64,000 nt of DNA. Origin: Argentina anserina. Its lineage: Eukaryota > Streptophyta > Magnoliopsida > Rosales > Rosaceae. The notes under the pieces were generated by a model. It searched no databases and was not told the DNA's origin. It saw nothing but the letters and a program-made list of their open reading frames with translations. This document shows positions 9,970-22,200 of this stretch, one piece after another. A program made the position numbers and the translations under genes. The first letter of the stretch is position 1. Each line of letters starts with the position of its first letter. Where the stretch lies: positions 6,882,001-6,946,000 of the forward strand of contig NC_065876.1 of NCBI RefSeq assembly GCF_933775445.1. The letters are read 5' to 3'.

Positions 9970-12409
9970 CACTACGCCAATTACACTTTTGGGTGACGAC
10001 CATTGACGGGAAATGCTCAATTCCATCACCTCAAACACTTTAAACGACGGAGAAACAAGATCGTCTCTAGAGGAAGACATTTCATCGCTCAAAACACCCT
10101 GGAGCAATGGGATAATAAGTTTGTCACGTAAGATTCAATACTTAAGTGACCAACATATTTTGTCGTCGCTTAAACCTTCTGGAGTGACGAACATTGTTTT
10201 ATTCCGTCAGTTAAATGTTTTTTCATCTACTTAAGCAGTTGGCCTTAAAAACACACAGAAACTAGATCTAAAACTGGGAAATTAGTCTGCAGCTGCAATT
10301 TTGAGGCCGATTTGGGGAAAAGCTTGAAGTTAGGGGTGTAAAACTTCTTCTTATCTCTTCTCATTGTAGGTTAGTATGAACTATATCATTTCTTCATCTT
10401 CTTACCATGTATTGAGTTTATTGCACCATGAATTTGATGTTTTATAGTTTACTTTTAATTTATTTAATCATGTAATTGGAGGTTCATTGTAGAGTTTAGT
10501 GTTAAAATCACTAAATTTAGAGCTTCAATTTGGTGTTCATTTTAGAGCTTTACTATGAGTTTTAGAGTTTTGTGTTAATTTTGTCCATTTGTGTTAGAAT
10601 AGAGCTTGAATTTGGTGTTCATTTTAGAGCTTCAATTTGGTGTTTTAGAGTTTAGTGTTCATTTTGTCTATTTGTGTAAGAGTATAGCTTGAATTAGGTG
10701 TTCATTTTAGAGGTTCAATTTGGTGTTTTAGAATTTAGTGTTTACTTATATTTATGCATCATGTTTTGGAGCTTGAATTAGTATTATATTCATCACTTAA
10801 TGTATGTAGAATTTAGTGTTGATTTTTGTTTTGTAGCTTCATGAGTAGAATTAAGTTATACATATAGATTAATTTAGTGCATAATAGTTTTTACATATAA
10901 CGTTAGTGCTTTATTCATCACTTAATATATATGCTTGTGTCTTGTGTGTTATCTTTAGTGTTGGATTTGTTAATTGAATTTAGAGTTAAGTAGAATTGAT
11001 TTGTGTGTGATTGCAAAAATCTAATATATTGTTCGTGAGTTTTTTTATTTCAATTATTTACTCAGTATATGTTTATTATCCGGTTGAATATGTGTAAGAG
11101 TAAACTCTTACAAGAATTCACTGGTTGCTTTTATTACCCTTGATGAGGCTTTTGGACAGAGGAGGGGCACAGAAGTAAGAAGTGAATTCCTATTTTATAA
11201 ATGTTTGTGAGATTATTATTAAACTGCTGTTGTCTTTTATAAAAGTCAATTTACAATTTTTTGCTATTACGTACTACTAGGTTGTTAGCTATATAATGAT
11301 TACCATATTGTATATATGCTTGTTAATTTAGACTGTTCATTTAGACTTAGGTTAATATAGAAGCAGTGGAAATCATAACTAAATACAAAAAAATAGATAT
11401 TGCTTTAAAGCTTTGCATTTGTAAAACTTGTTCTTGTTTGTAGTTACTTCTATTCCCCAAATTAATTTACTGCATTATTCACAATATGTTAATGTGTTCT
11501 TATAATGGCAAATGGAGGAAGAGCCCTAAGATGGCGAGCAAAAAAGAGTGTTGGACCACGCCAGTTTGGAAGCTCCAATCATGAAACCAAGAGGAGTTGA
11601 GCATTGCAAAGGAGGAGTCGCAGGTTACCAAAGAAAGAGTTGATCGTGTATCTGCTGAATTGGCAGAGTGCAAGGCAGCATTTGAAGCGCGTTTAGCGCT
11701 CTTAGAGACAACTTTGCTGGCTACACAAGCGCAACGTTTGGTAGGTGGTAGTTCATAGGTTCTAGGCTGTTGTGTTTAAGGTGTTAAGGGATTTTGGTAG
11801 TAAAACACTTGGGTACGGTTGTTAGTTTGTGGAAGTACATATTTTGCATAGTTGCTAGTTTTGCATTGAACAAATGTGTTGAAATTTATGGAATGGTTCT
11901 ACTTTCTTGTGAAATTGCATTTTCTTTGGTTCTGTGTGAATTGCATGTTTGGTCAATTTGTTGTGTGAAATAGGCAGGTTTATGTGGAATGAATATTGGG
12001 CACACAACAATTGATTCTTATTTTTTCCCTAATTGGAGTTTAAGCGACGGAGATGTTGTTCATCATCGCTACAATCCTAAGCGATGACAGTAAATGTTTG
12101 TCGTCTAACATTCTACCGACGCAAGGTCGTCGTCTAAACAAGGAAAAGCTCTCGTGGCCTAACAATTTGGCGACATAAAATGTCGTCACCTAAGGTAGAT
12201 ATGTTCGTCAAGAAATGTACTATGCGATGAACACTAATGTTGTCGCCTCTGTCTGGATAAAGCGACAAACTTTGATCTTGTCGTCGCTTAAGATCTTGAG
12301 GGACAGATTTTAAGCAACGGACCGGAAGTCGCTTGAGGGCTATAGCGACGCTATGTCTACTTTATGCGACGGGAAATATCCGTCACTTAAACGTATTGTG
12401 GGCGTAGTT
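9970..12409. mobile_element. Degenerate non-autonomous CACTA (En/Spm-like) element, ~2.4 kb
   Basis: The left end is CACTACGCCAATTACAC; the right end read inward is (A)ACTACGCCCACAATACG, so the terminal inverted repeat CACTACGCC is kept apart from the outermost base. Both subterminal zones (9990-10250 and 12040-12400) carry many copies of a GTCGC / GCGAC / CTTAAG-type motif in both orientations, the usual arrangement of CACTA transposase binding repeats. The middle is AT-rich with degenerate tandem copies of a TTTAGAG / TTTGGTGTT phrase (about 10490-10750). It holds a coding relic at 11590-11757 but no transposase. The expected 3-bp duplication is only partial (TTT / TTC). Confidence 0.65.
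11590..11757 (+). pseudogene. Coiled-coil C-terminal relic of a transposon-encoded protein
   Basis: A frame ending at a TAG encodes a heptad-like, charged helix including KERVDRVSAELAECKAAFEA and a tail ending RLVGGSS. Just upstream (11544-11599) a different frame carries a plausible continuation (KSVGPRQFGSSNHETKR), so at least one frameshift separates the two. Coiled-coil tails are common in CACTA-encoded accessory or transposase-24-type proteins; this assignment is inference from position and composition. Confidence 0.4.
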
Positions 12410-14536
12410 TTCATCTTTTACTTTAACCATATAGTGAGAATTGAAGCATTGACTATGATGTAAGATACCTTATATAATGTACCTTTTAGAAGGACATCTT
12501 GTAGTCTCCCACTTCAAGAAGTATATGATGATCATCACTCAACAGAATTTACCAAAATCTCACCAACAGACAAACACAAGGACTAGTCACCCCAATAACG
12601 CAAGAATGACCCTATTCATAGTATATTTTCTGTAAACTGCTCAATAAACTTGTCTTTCATTCAAAAGATGGAGACTCCAATAATTGGTACCCTTTTGCAA
12701 TATCTGGCTTTTACAGCAAATTAGATCTGTCATTTTGTCAAGAGTTTTATATATTTTATTTTACTGTCTGACCAAAATAAAGACAAGGCAAGCTTTTAGC
12801 CCAAGAAAGCTTTTAGTTCCCACAGTGAATTATATTCACATTCCAATTGCTGGGTTTTGGTCTCACTTGCTCCACTAGCAAATTATATGCATATATCCAA
12901 AAGGTTCGGTGTGCTAAATCTCAACTTCTCAACCGTGCATGAAAAGCTAGATATAAACAAGGTCGCCAATTTGTAATTAGTCTTACTTTGTTAATCTGAT
13001 AAAAGAAAAAGTCTTAGTTTGTTAAATCTTCGATAACCAATATGGCTACAAACATGGTAACCACTTCTTTATTTCCATCAGACCTCAACCAGGTGCTTAA
13101 TTATTCTCAGATTCTCTGCCACAATTCAACTCATTTCTTCTGTATATTGAGTTGAACAACTTGTTTAATCATATAGTTTGTGGTGTTAGTGCTGTAATGT
13201 TACCCTTAAACAACATTTTAGGATCACAAAATAAGAGTAAAATCCTTTTATTTTTCGAGTTACTATGTTGGGGAGGAAAATGGGATGAATTGGATTTCAA
13301 ATGGTGTTGGATATGAAGTTACGTAAAAATTAGTCTCAACCTTCAAGAGTAAAAGAGTTGGGCAATGGCTTTTGATTATAATTTGTCATGTTTTAGAATG
13401 TTTCTTAGTGTGTTATATTACACTTATACCCAAAATATGTTATCGCTCAACAATCAACATGTTAAAGTCATCTTAAACAATAATATATTTCCAAAGTTGA
13501 GTTGTAGATTATACACTTATACCCAAAACATGTTATCGCTAAACATTTAAAGCAATCTTAAACAATAATATACGTCCAAAGTTGAGTTGTAGAGACAAAA
13601 TGTTATAGATTATCGAAAATCTCAATGTTTTAGAAGATTAGACTTGCAAAAATAATTAACGATTTCAAATGCGAATTTTTTTTATATGACATCTATCTAC
13701 TTAAAATTTCAGATCATACTTCAACGGAGAGTCCATCTAACCGGGGCATGTGCCCGCAATCCAGCAGCTGCAGCTTGTTTTCTGTTTTATTGATTAACTC
13801 GAGAAAAGTGTTGCTAATGCCACTAATGACTAATGTCATTGACCTCTACATCCCAAGTGATTTTGAAGGGGCAGGAAGAGGGGTTCTGCCACCTGTTAAT
13901 TACCAAAATACAAGTATTAAGCTAATTAAGCCGAACCACTAATCTAAAACATCAAAAATGTTACCTGGAGCTTCATTAACCACAGTCCACATATCCTTCC
14001 AAGTCTCCAACCTGTTTTTACCTTTTTCCGGTGAGACCTCCAATTAAGCAGTAATCAAATGAACCCCACCTTTAAACCCGGTCAAATTTTTGTTAATTTG
14101 GTCAAAATTTTACATTCGGTGCCTTCATATAAAATCACCTTTTTTTAGGGAAAGTGATAAATTCATTGATACTACTGGACTGACAGCACGTGTAGTCCTG
14201 CAAGCATGTCTCATAAAAATAACCGGGAACTGTTCACGGTTTTACATTTTAAACGGAGACTGCCAGCCACGTGCCCAGTTTTAAAAGATAAATACACCAA
14301 AAAGAGAACAGAGAAACACCGTACCGTTTTAGCTCAACTCTTTTTCATTCACCGTAATATAATAAATGCAAAACCAAACATCCGAAATTACAAAGATGTT
14401 AATTTAATTAAATAAAAAAGCACCACCGATATTTTTCATTCCCGCCGATTCAAAATTTGCCGACAAACCGGCAACAACCGAGAACAGAAGAAACAGCGGT
14501 GGATTGAAGGAGTAGCTATTTATGATTATTACAAAG
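12410..14536. other. Gene-free DNA downstream of the CRF gene, with a tandem duplication
   Basis: The last part is expected to hold the 3' UTR of the minus-strand CRF. Frames at 12684-12878, 13365-13550 and 14090-14415 lack family features. A short tandem duplication is listed separately. Confidence 0.5.
13421..13593. repeat. Tandem duplication, two copies of ~80-90 bp
   Basis: Both copies start CACTTATACCCAAAA and end CCAAAGTTGAGTTGTAGA (13421-13508 and 13514-13593); the second is shortened in the middle. Non-coding. Confidence 0.85.
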
Positions 14537-15571
14537 TCATAGAGCAACAAGAGGGTCGGAGGCAAACAGGTCGCCGATGTCTTGGAAATAGTCGCAGGTT
14601 GTGTTGCCGGCTGATCCGAACCCGAAATCCATGGCCGAGTCTGAGAAGATGTCGCCGAAATTCCCGAAATCGCAGAAGTTGTTGCTTTCTTTGAAAACAC
14701 TCGTCTCTTCGAAGAAGTCAGGTAGTGTCGTCTGGAAGTCGAATATGTCGTCGGGGATGAAGCTCTCGAAGCTGGTGTGGTCGGAGAGCTCCGAGAAGTT
14801 CTCCGAAACACAGGAGTCTTCCCGAACATCTCGGACTTCTTCTTTGAGTTGGAGTTGGAGTTGTTGAGGTTGTTGTTGTTGTTGTTTGAGGGTCGGCGGC
14901 GACGACTCGACTTCGTTTGACGGCGAGCGGCAGCGGAGCACGGAGGTCGGAGAGCAGATAGCGTTGTGTGACTCCTCGCCGGAATTGTAGCCGTAACTGA
15001 TGACCGGCTTGATGTCGGACATAATGTCAGCCTCGGGCTCGTCACTGACAGCCGGAGGAGAGTGAAAGTTGGTGAGCGCGTGAGGTCCACGTAGCTGGAT
15101 GGCCGCGTTGTCGTACACCATGGCGGCTTCCTCAGCCGTGTCGTACGTCCCCAACCAGAGCCGTACTCGCCGGAAGGGGTCTCTGATTTCCGCCGCCCAT
15201 TTCCCCCACGGCCGTTGTCTCACTCCCCGGAACTTCTTTCCTGGGGCAGGCTTCAACGTCATACGACTCGCCGGAACCACGGTTTTTCCGGTCTTCTTCC
15301 TAACCGTCCTGGACGTCCGGCTCTTCCAAACCGCCGTCGCCTCCTCAGCTTCCATCGAACACGACTCAATCGAAATCTCATTCACATACTTCTTGACCCT
15401 CTGGCGCCCGAAGAAGGGCTCGGGCTCGTCGTCGCTGGAGGAATCAGTAGCATCGCCGTCGGTGACGGAAATCCTGACAATCCTGGGCCGGACAGCCTCG
15501 GGTTCGGAACTACAGACCACCTTGGTGTGGCTCCGGTGGTGCGAGAACTTAACGGCTGGATTCAAATTCAT
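14537..15571 (-). CDS. CRF4: Cytokinin response factor (AP2/ERF group VI), CRF3/CRF4 type
   Basis: An intronless frame of 344 residues. The N-terminal CRF domain (about 29-67) carries [20 protein letters not shown], the hallmark of CRF proteins and the region used for contacts with the cytokinin phosphorelay. The AP2/ERF domain spans 113-169 ([26 protein letters not shown], ending LTNF) with the DNA-contact Arg and Trp residues present. A proline-directed SPTSVL site (207-212) matches the putative phosphorylation motif of the group. A Gln-rich run follows (229-241), and the C-terminus (265-344) is acidic and Phe-rich, as in an activation domain. Length is normal for CRF3/CRF4. The symbol is chosen by family plus neighbourhood: in Arabidopsis CRF4 and CRF3 each sit next to a UBC9/10 gene, as here; CRF3 would fit as well. 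It acts in the nucleus, downstream of cytokinin and stress signals. Confidence 0.92.
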   Translation of the reverse strand: MNLNPAVKFSHHRSHTKVVCSSEPEAVRPRIVRISVTDGDATDSSSDDEPEPFFGRQRVKKYVNEISIESCSMEAEEATAVWKSRTSRTVRKKTGKTVVPASRMTLKPAPGKKFRGVRQRPWGKWAAEIRDPFRRVRLWLGTYDTAEEAAMVYDNAAIQLRGPHALTNFHSPPAVSDEPEADIMSDIKPVISYGYNSGEESHNAICSPTSVLRCRSPSNEVESSPPTLKQQQQQPQQLQLQLKEEVRDVREDSCVSENFSELSDHTSFESFIPDDIFDFQTTLPDFFEETSVFKESNNFCDFGNFGDIFSDSAMDFGFGSAGNTTCDYFQDIGDLFASDPLVAL

Positions 15572-16205
15572 GGCTGCAAAGAAATACTCCTTCTATCAGA
15601 TTCTCACACACTAAGAGCAGCTGATTCGCATTGAAAGCGAGATGAGTTGAGTCACTGGGAGCGTGAAATAGGAAGAAGGTCTGAAAAGTAATCAAAAGAT
15701 AGAGAATAGAGATTCTTTGGGGAGAGGAGAGGAAGAGAATAAAGAAGAAGATAAAAAGGAAAGCCTGAGCGATTCAGGAGCAGCACGTTAAAGAGAAGGC
15801 TTGAACCAGAAAATATGAAGGGATGAGGAATTAAATAGTGAGGAGGAGGAAAAGCTCCATCAAAGGACGAGAAATTTCTCGGAAAGTTTAAAGAGCGTGA
15901 CCGTGAAAACCTTACCCCCTTGGCAACCAGACCGAAAAGCTCAAGCCACAGAGAGGAAGAAAAAGCAGAGAGATAGGCCAGGGAGGAGTGAGTGGAGGTG
16001 GCTTTTAACCGGGAAAGGGAAAGGGAATAAATGTTCGGAATCAGCCTCCGAAAGACTACGATGATTTTGGGTTCTGGCTTTAGGGAAAGGGGAGGAGGAT
16101 TGGGATAGAGTACTGGGTTTTTGGGTTTACCACTGAGAGAGGATGAGAAAGAGAGCGAGTGAGTGAGTGAGTGAGGAGCGAAGATAGAGAAAGGGAGCAC
16201 AGTAT
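15572..16205 (-). other. Long 5' leader of the CRF gene
   Basis: About 630 bases lie between the predicted transcription start and the CRF start codon. A pyrimidine-rich, open 182-codon frame (16200-15652) begins almost at the start site. A donor-like GGGTAAGG (GT at 15914-15913) and an acceptor-like CGCTCAG (about 15769) could remove part of the leader as a 5'-UTR intron. A (GAGT)n microsatellite sits at about 16155-16175. Confidence 0.45.
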
Positions 16206-16228
16206 TCGCTGGATACCAAAACTACCTA

Positions 16229-16237
16229 CTTTTATAG
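16229..16237 (-). promoter_or_regulatory. TATA box of the CRF gene
   Basis: CTATAAAAG on the minus strand, about 30 bases before a pyrimidine-rich stretch, in the expected orientation. It places the transcription start near 16205. Confidence 0.55.
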
Positions 16238-16239
16238 GA

Positions 16240-19200
16240 TCCCAACCCAACAGCCGAAACCGGTAAACCCGGTTTAACAGCCATTATTTAATCCCCCATT
16301 TTCATTTTCTGATATTTATTTGCTTCTATAAAAACATTTTCCCGTTTTTTCCTTGGACGGGACCACTTCCCGGTGAGGGGAGCTCTTTCCGGCGAGAAAG
16401 TCCGAGAAATTTATCGAGGCGCCGCGTATGTTGGGCAGCGAGTGCGACACGTGTCATGAGTGGGGTCGGTTAGGAAGGAGTTCCCAATGAGAGGCCCGGA
16501 GATCTCAAATGCGGGGCCGACGGGTGGAAAAAAATTTCTGTGTTTTCGGAACTATGTAGCACATAAATTTATTAAATTATAATTATAATTTTATATATTT
16601 TTATTATTTGTGAAATAATTTTTATAAATATTAATAATTTTATATTAAAATTTCGGGTATAGAATTTAGAATTTATGATTTAGAGTATAAAATATATTAT
16701 TTTTGTTTATGATATTAGAGTGTAGGGTGTAGTATTTTAGAAAGAAATTAAAAATAATATTTTATAAAATAACTTAAATATAATTTTTATTTAAATTTTA
16801 AATATCAAATAGTGATCGAAATTAAGTAGTCTCAGACATTAAAATGCGATTTTTCGTGCCTGAAAAATGACTCCGACAATGGAGCCTGGTGCCGAGTCAG
16901 CTACTGGAGAAGAAGAAGAAAAACAGATTTAATATTTTCATCCTCGGAGTTTGGGATTCAGGTCACGTGAGACGACACATGGGTTGGTTTGACTGGGGAG
17001 GGAAGGACCTGATTAATGAGGTTAGTCACCCGTTGAATCACTTGAATGGTAACTAATTACTTCTTAACCTTCGGTTATGAAAGTTCAAATTGGGGGTAGT
17101 ACTGTCATTTACACTGAGGTTAGGACTTATATACTGACTCTGGGACTCTGAGGAGTGGTGGGTGGTGTTGTTGGTACCATTGGGTTATTTTATTTACCGG
17201 TTTTAAAAACTTTCACCCCTCTTCTCCTTATCTTTTTACAGCTAAGTTTAACGTGGCAGGCAGCCTCGAATTTTGTGGCTGTTTTTTATAATTACGTTTT
17301 TATCTCCTTAACCATGCAATGCATACTCCTCTTGCATGAATCGTGGTACCGACACGTGTCGAGTGATGACGGGTCAATTCTGTGATACGGAGAGAATCAT
17401 CTTTGCTTGGTGCCCAAGTAGTTAAGAGCCTGAAGAAGAAAAATCTGATTTTTGATTTTTCTGGGTCATTTGGGGTTATATTTCATTTGGGGCAAAGGCA
17501 TGCGTTTCTTGACAGTAAATAATTGGCCCCCCAAGCATCCAAAAATGTGGAGATATTTGGGTGCATTGATTGTAGGAGTTGAATCACGAAAATTCTTCCC
17601 TCCAGGTTCACCTCGCATACCATGGCAAATACCAACCATATGTTTCCGTTTGGATTAGATTTTAACTAACTTCTTATTCTCCGTTAATGTTTCTTTAAAC
17701 TTTTAAAGAAACAATGAGAACAAAATGGTGAGTGAAGAGGTAGAACCGTAGAAACTGAGAACATAAAATGTTTTGGGAAAAAAAAAATATCATCAATGAA
17801 ATTTGGCGGTGAAGATCATGTTGCTTGTCATTTTGGGTTGGAATACTTTGACAGTGGCAAGTAGGTCTTAACTAGTTCCCATTGTTAAGAATGCAAGCAC
17901 GGCGGGCTGAAGCTCGATTGCAATTGTGCACAACGATTACCATTTTGATTTGTCGACTATGACGCCAACTGCTTGCATTGCAACTCTAGTAACGATACGT
18001 ACAAGAGTTATTTGGTGTCTCATTTTGTCAACTATGGAGATATATTCAGACCTTAGAAGCTTCGGAGTTGCCAACAATTTTTTTTGCAATTCCTGCAAGT
18101 TTGCCGGTAGATTATTGAGATATAATTTTGGGGAGGATCCTAGTTCGTCAATGGTGAGTATTATTACTGATTTTTTGTTTATGTTTCAATTGATTTCGAT
18201 AGCGCATGAATTCACGCACTGTTAACGTTGAAATTGGTGAATGGTCACTGGATGGAGGGAAGAACCTCTAGTTGGATCATAAAGATTGTGTTTTTCTTTC
18301 CTCCACTAGGTTAGATGGTGTGGTGGAAGTGAATGTGAACAAAATAAAGAGGGAAGGGACACATGTAAATTTTTCTACATATTATTTGTCATTTTAGTCA
18401 TGTCTTATTTTGAACTATTAATAAGTGTAATTTAAGTAGTTATGATTTCTCGTCTGATTGTCTTTTCTGTAGAGGGTCTGATTATCTCATTAAATGTCAA
18501 GAGTGGATAATTTGTACTCATAAATTAATAGCTCATTATACACTTGATTTCGAGATTGCTCATGTAAGTGCGAACAATAATTGAATTGTATGTTCTAATG
18601 TAGTAAATATGTTCTTAAGCACGCAACCGTCGAAATCTTGAATTATCTTAATAGTCATTTTTCCTTTTCTTTTCTTTTTTAAAGAAAATTCCACTAAAGT
18701 TGTACAAAGAATTTAGATATTATCTTGAATGATAGTACATATGGAACCAAAAATGGAGCAAAGCTGGATTGGTACCAGTTTGGGAAAATCAATCATGAAG
18801 GATAAAGAGGCGTTTATATATTGGTAAATATTTGGTAGCTCATAAATTTCTCAAGTGTACGTTATATACGTTACTCATTATCTGGTAGAGTGAAATTTAT
18901 TTTGAATAATAAGGTGAATGTATTAGGTGAAGTGCTGTCATTTTCTATCAGAAGGTAGCCACTAAATTCATACTCATTAATGAAATTATGTCAGACTCGT
19001 GACAATTTGTTTCCTTTCATATTCCTCGAGCATATGATATCAAATGGTAAATCTTCCTCTCTTGGTCACATTATCAAACTCATTGTGTCTCTTCTATTTC
19101 TCTTTTCTTTTCGCAAATATAAATCCCCATGTATATACGATAATTTCTTAATTTGTGATATAATATACTATGTATCTTCTTGTTTCAGATGTTAGGAATT

Positions 19201-22200
19201 TTTATAAAAGTGGGAATAATGCATATTGATTCATGTAAAGTTACGGGGAGGGATATTACTCAACAACTTAGAGTGATAGCTCAATTTATCACCATTTTGT
19301 TAAAAAAGAAGAAGATATATATGTATAAGTAATCCACTGTTTCACCAAATCATATCCATTGACTAATTCATGTTTTTAATACATATATATTCTACTGTAT
19401 AGTAGTTCAGACATAACATCTTCCCAAACGTATAATAGAACAAATGAGATTATCATCATGAGAATTTTGTGAAGCCATTTTGTCACATGATGATCGATCA
19501 TATATATCCACGCACAATGCTCGTTGGTTTTATGACATAATGATGTGGGAATTTTAGTTAGTAAATGCATTTCATATACCAAAATGTACAGATCTATGTA
19601 TAATTTTTATTTTTCATACTACGAATGGCTTAAGAAAGTGGAAACGCACAAGGGCGATATAGTAATTGCATCCGTCACTAATCTGGGCTAATAGCAGAAG
19701 TGGTGGAATGGGCCAATCAGCCCGTAAGCCACGGCGACCTCGAACAACGTGTCAGACAACCAGAGCCGTCCTGCTTGTTTCTTTTGCAATTTATATTTGG
19801 ATATTTTAATTCCAGGAAATTAATTATTTGGTCTGAGACTCTTAGTGAGGCGTCCCATGCATATTGCTCCTGCACTGAGAAACAAATTAAGGAGTCTTAT
19901 TATGGGGGGCAACTTGCTCTCTTTCTTTACTATTTGTTTTCCATTAGAGTAGTGTTCGAGTCGGATTCAAGAGCTTCACCTCTTGTGTATTTCGGGTAAA
20001 AATTAATTGACTGTAAATTCATATGGAGTGAACGTAAGTACTGACGATATTAAACTAGTTATTTTCAGTCGTATACGGGGTCGCATCGCGTGTTAGTTTC
20101 ATCGAAAGCCTAAAATATGAAATTGGAAGATTTTTATCGTAAGAATCAGGGTTATTTTGTGACTTAATTCGAACTAACTTGCGATGACTACATAGTAGAT
20201 TTAACATAACAAGTGTTTTGATTAAAAGTTTGGACGATTGCCTGTATATATTTTTGGGTCTCATGCATGAGTACGTATTTGAGCTGGATTAAAGTAACTA
20301 TCATGTGTAAGTTCCAACTGGAAAGTTATAAACGGAATATGTATTCAAACACTTACCTAGCCTAAGTGGATAAATTGACACTCAAAAAACAGCTTCACTT
20401 ACCTTTATTAGTCATTACATTTCAGTCTCCTCTTCGTCACTAATCATATGGTAGTTGGATCTTCACAACCACCATGTTAGGCTCTTATTCATATATCTAT
20501 GTCAAGGGAATTTCAAACCAAAAAATGGAATGGAAATTCGTCATTTTGCAATAATTTTGCCGCTTTGTTGCACAACCAGATTTGGATTACCTCCCAACTC
20601 CTAGTGATTTAGATTTTGCCTTTATGAACTCTCTTCCAATTATGATGGATAGCAACATTGTTGTAATGATGTGATCACAAACAAGAAAATAAAACCGATG
20701 GGTGCTAATCAGCATGAAGGGATTGAACAGGTCCAAATTTGCAATATATATTACCAAAGAAATACCTGGAAGATTGGCAACCGCAGTAGTAATTTGGATT
20801 TTGGGTAACTAAGGGAAACTATTAGGAATTTTGTCTCAACAATACAGACATACATATGGTGCATAAACTATGATACATATATACCCAACTTCACAATCAT
20901 AGCAAATGGAGACGAGTTGCTATGGCGGCAGATTATTCTATATTACCATTTTTGTGGTCAAATCCCAAATTTGTCACTACTTAGTGATCCCATTCTATTA
21001 ACAATTACTTCATCAACAATTTGTTTTTTTGATGAAGGGAATACCATAGCATACTTCCGCGCGCACCAACTTCATGTACTTCTAGTGACGACGATATGAT
21101 TGCGTCAAGTCATATTCATTTTCACTCTTCAATATGTATATAAGTTTTACGTACAATGTGTAAGAATAATGTGTTATGTGTAACATGTGTTCAACAAATT
21201 GTTCGCAAGAACTTAAGTTGAGACTTGAGAGCATTCAACTAGACAAGCAATCACTATAAGATGATTTTATGTACTCAACGTCTCAACCCTTCAGGAAAAA
21301 AAAATACTCCTGAATAATAGGTGAGTACTACAAACATCAAACTAATGATATCTTGAAATTTGGAACATATAATAGAAAGGATTCTTGTTAATCTTATTTA
21401 TTTTCTCCCCACTAATATTGAAACTTGTGTTTTGAGATCCAATGGATTTTTAGCGAGAGAAGAAAAAATGGAGACATTTGGATTCACAAAAAAAGAAGCG
21501 AAAACAAAAGCTGTAGTAGCTTTCTTGGAGTCTGCCTTGAGTGCTTCGTTTAATAAGGAGAGGAAGAAGGCCGTATGAAACCACTCCTAAAAAAACAACA
21601 ATTAGCAAAGACTACATGGGATTCGACAAATCCATGAGAGAGGCCCAGGTCTCTGAGCTACACATATGTTAACAAAACAAAACCAAACAAAAACAATTCA
21701 TATTCATGTTCTAATTTTGTTTTGGCTTCTCAAAGACTCAAACCACTAAATTTAAACCCTCGTCTATATGATAATTGTGCTGTGCTTAACTTCGAGAGAG
21801 AAAGACAAGTCAATCAGCATCATCACCATCTCCTAGGTATATATAGTACGTACGTAGTGTTCATGCTCACATGCTGCATTCTTTGAGCCACGAAAAACTT
21901 GGAGAGAATTCCCAGTATTAGTATTAATGTTATCAGATTTTGGTCCATTGCGAATTAACCTATCCCTATGTTCTCATGCAAGTCAATCAATCAAGCACTT
22001 ATATCTATATGTACTTTTACTCGGTTTCGATTTATTATTATTCGACAATCATGATGTTTATGAAAATGCGAAAATATCAATCCTCCTCCTCTCCAAACAG
22101 AAAACTGTGTTTTTTAGGGTTAGAAATGTTACATTTCTCAAAAATGAGATGTTCATTACAACTCAATTCAAAGATATATATGCTACTCGATCGGTATGCA

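Noticed and set aside
14404..15614. Long frames overlapping the CRF gene (14404-15090 minus, 14601-14867, 15099-15614 and 15215-15634 plus)
   Set aside because: Shadows of the GC-rich CRF coding sequence in other frames; none has a family motif.
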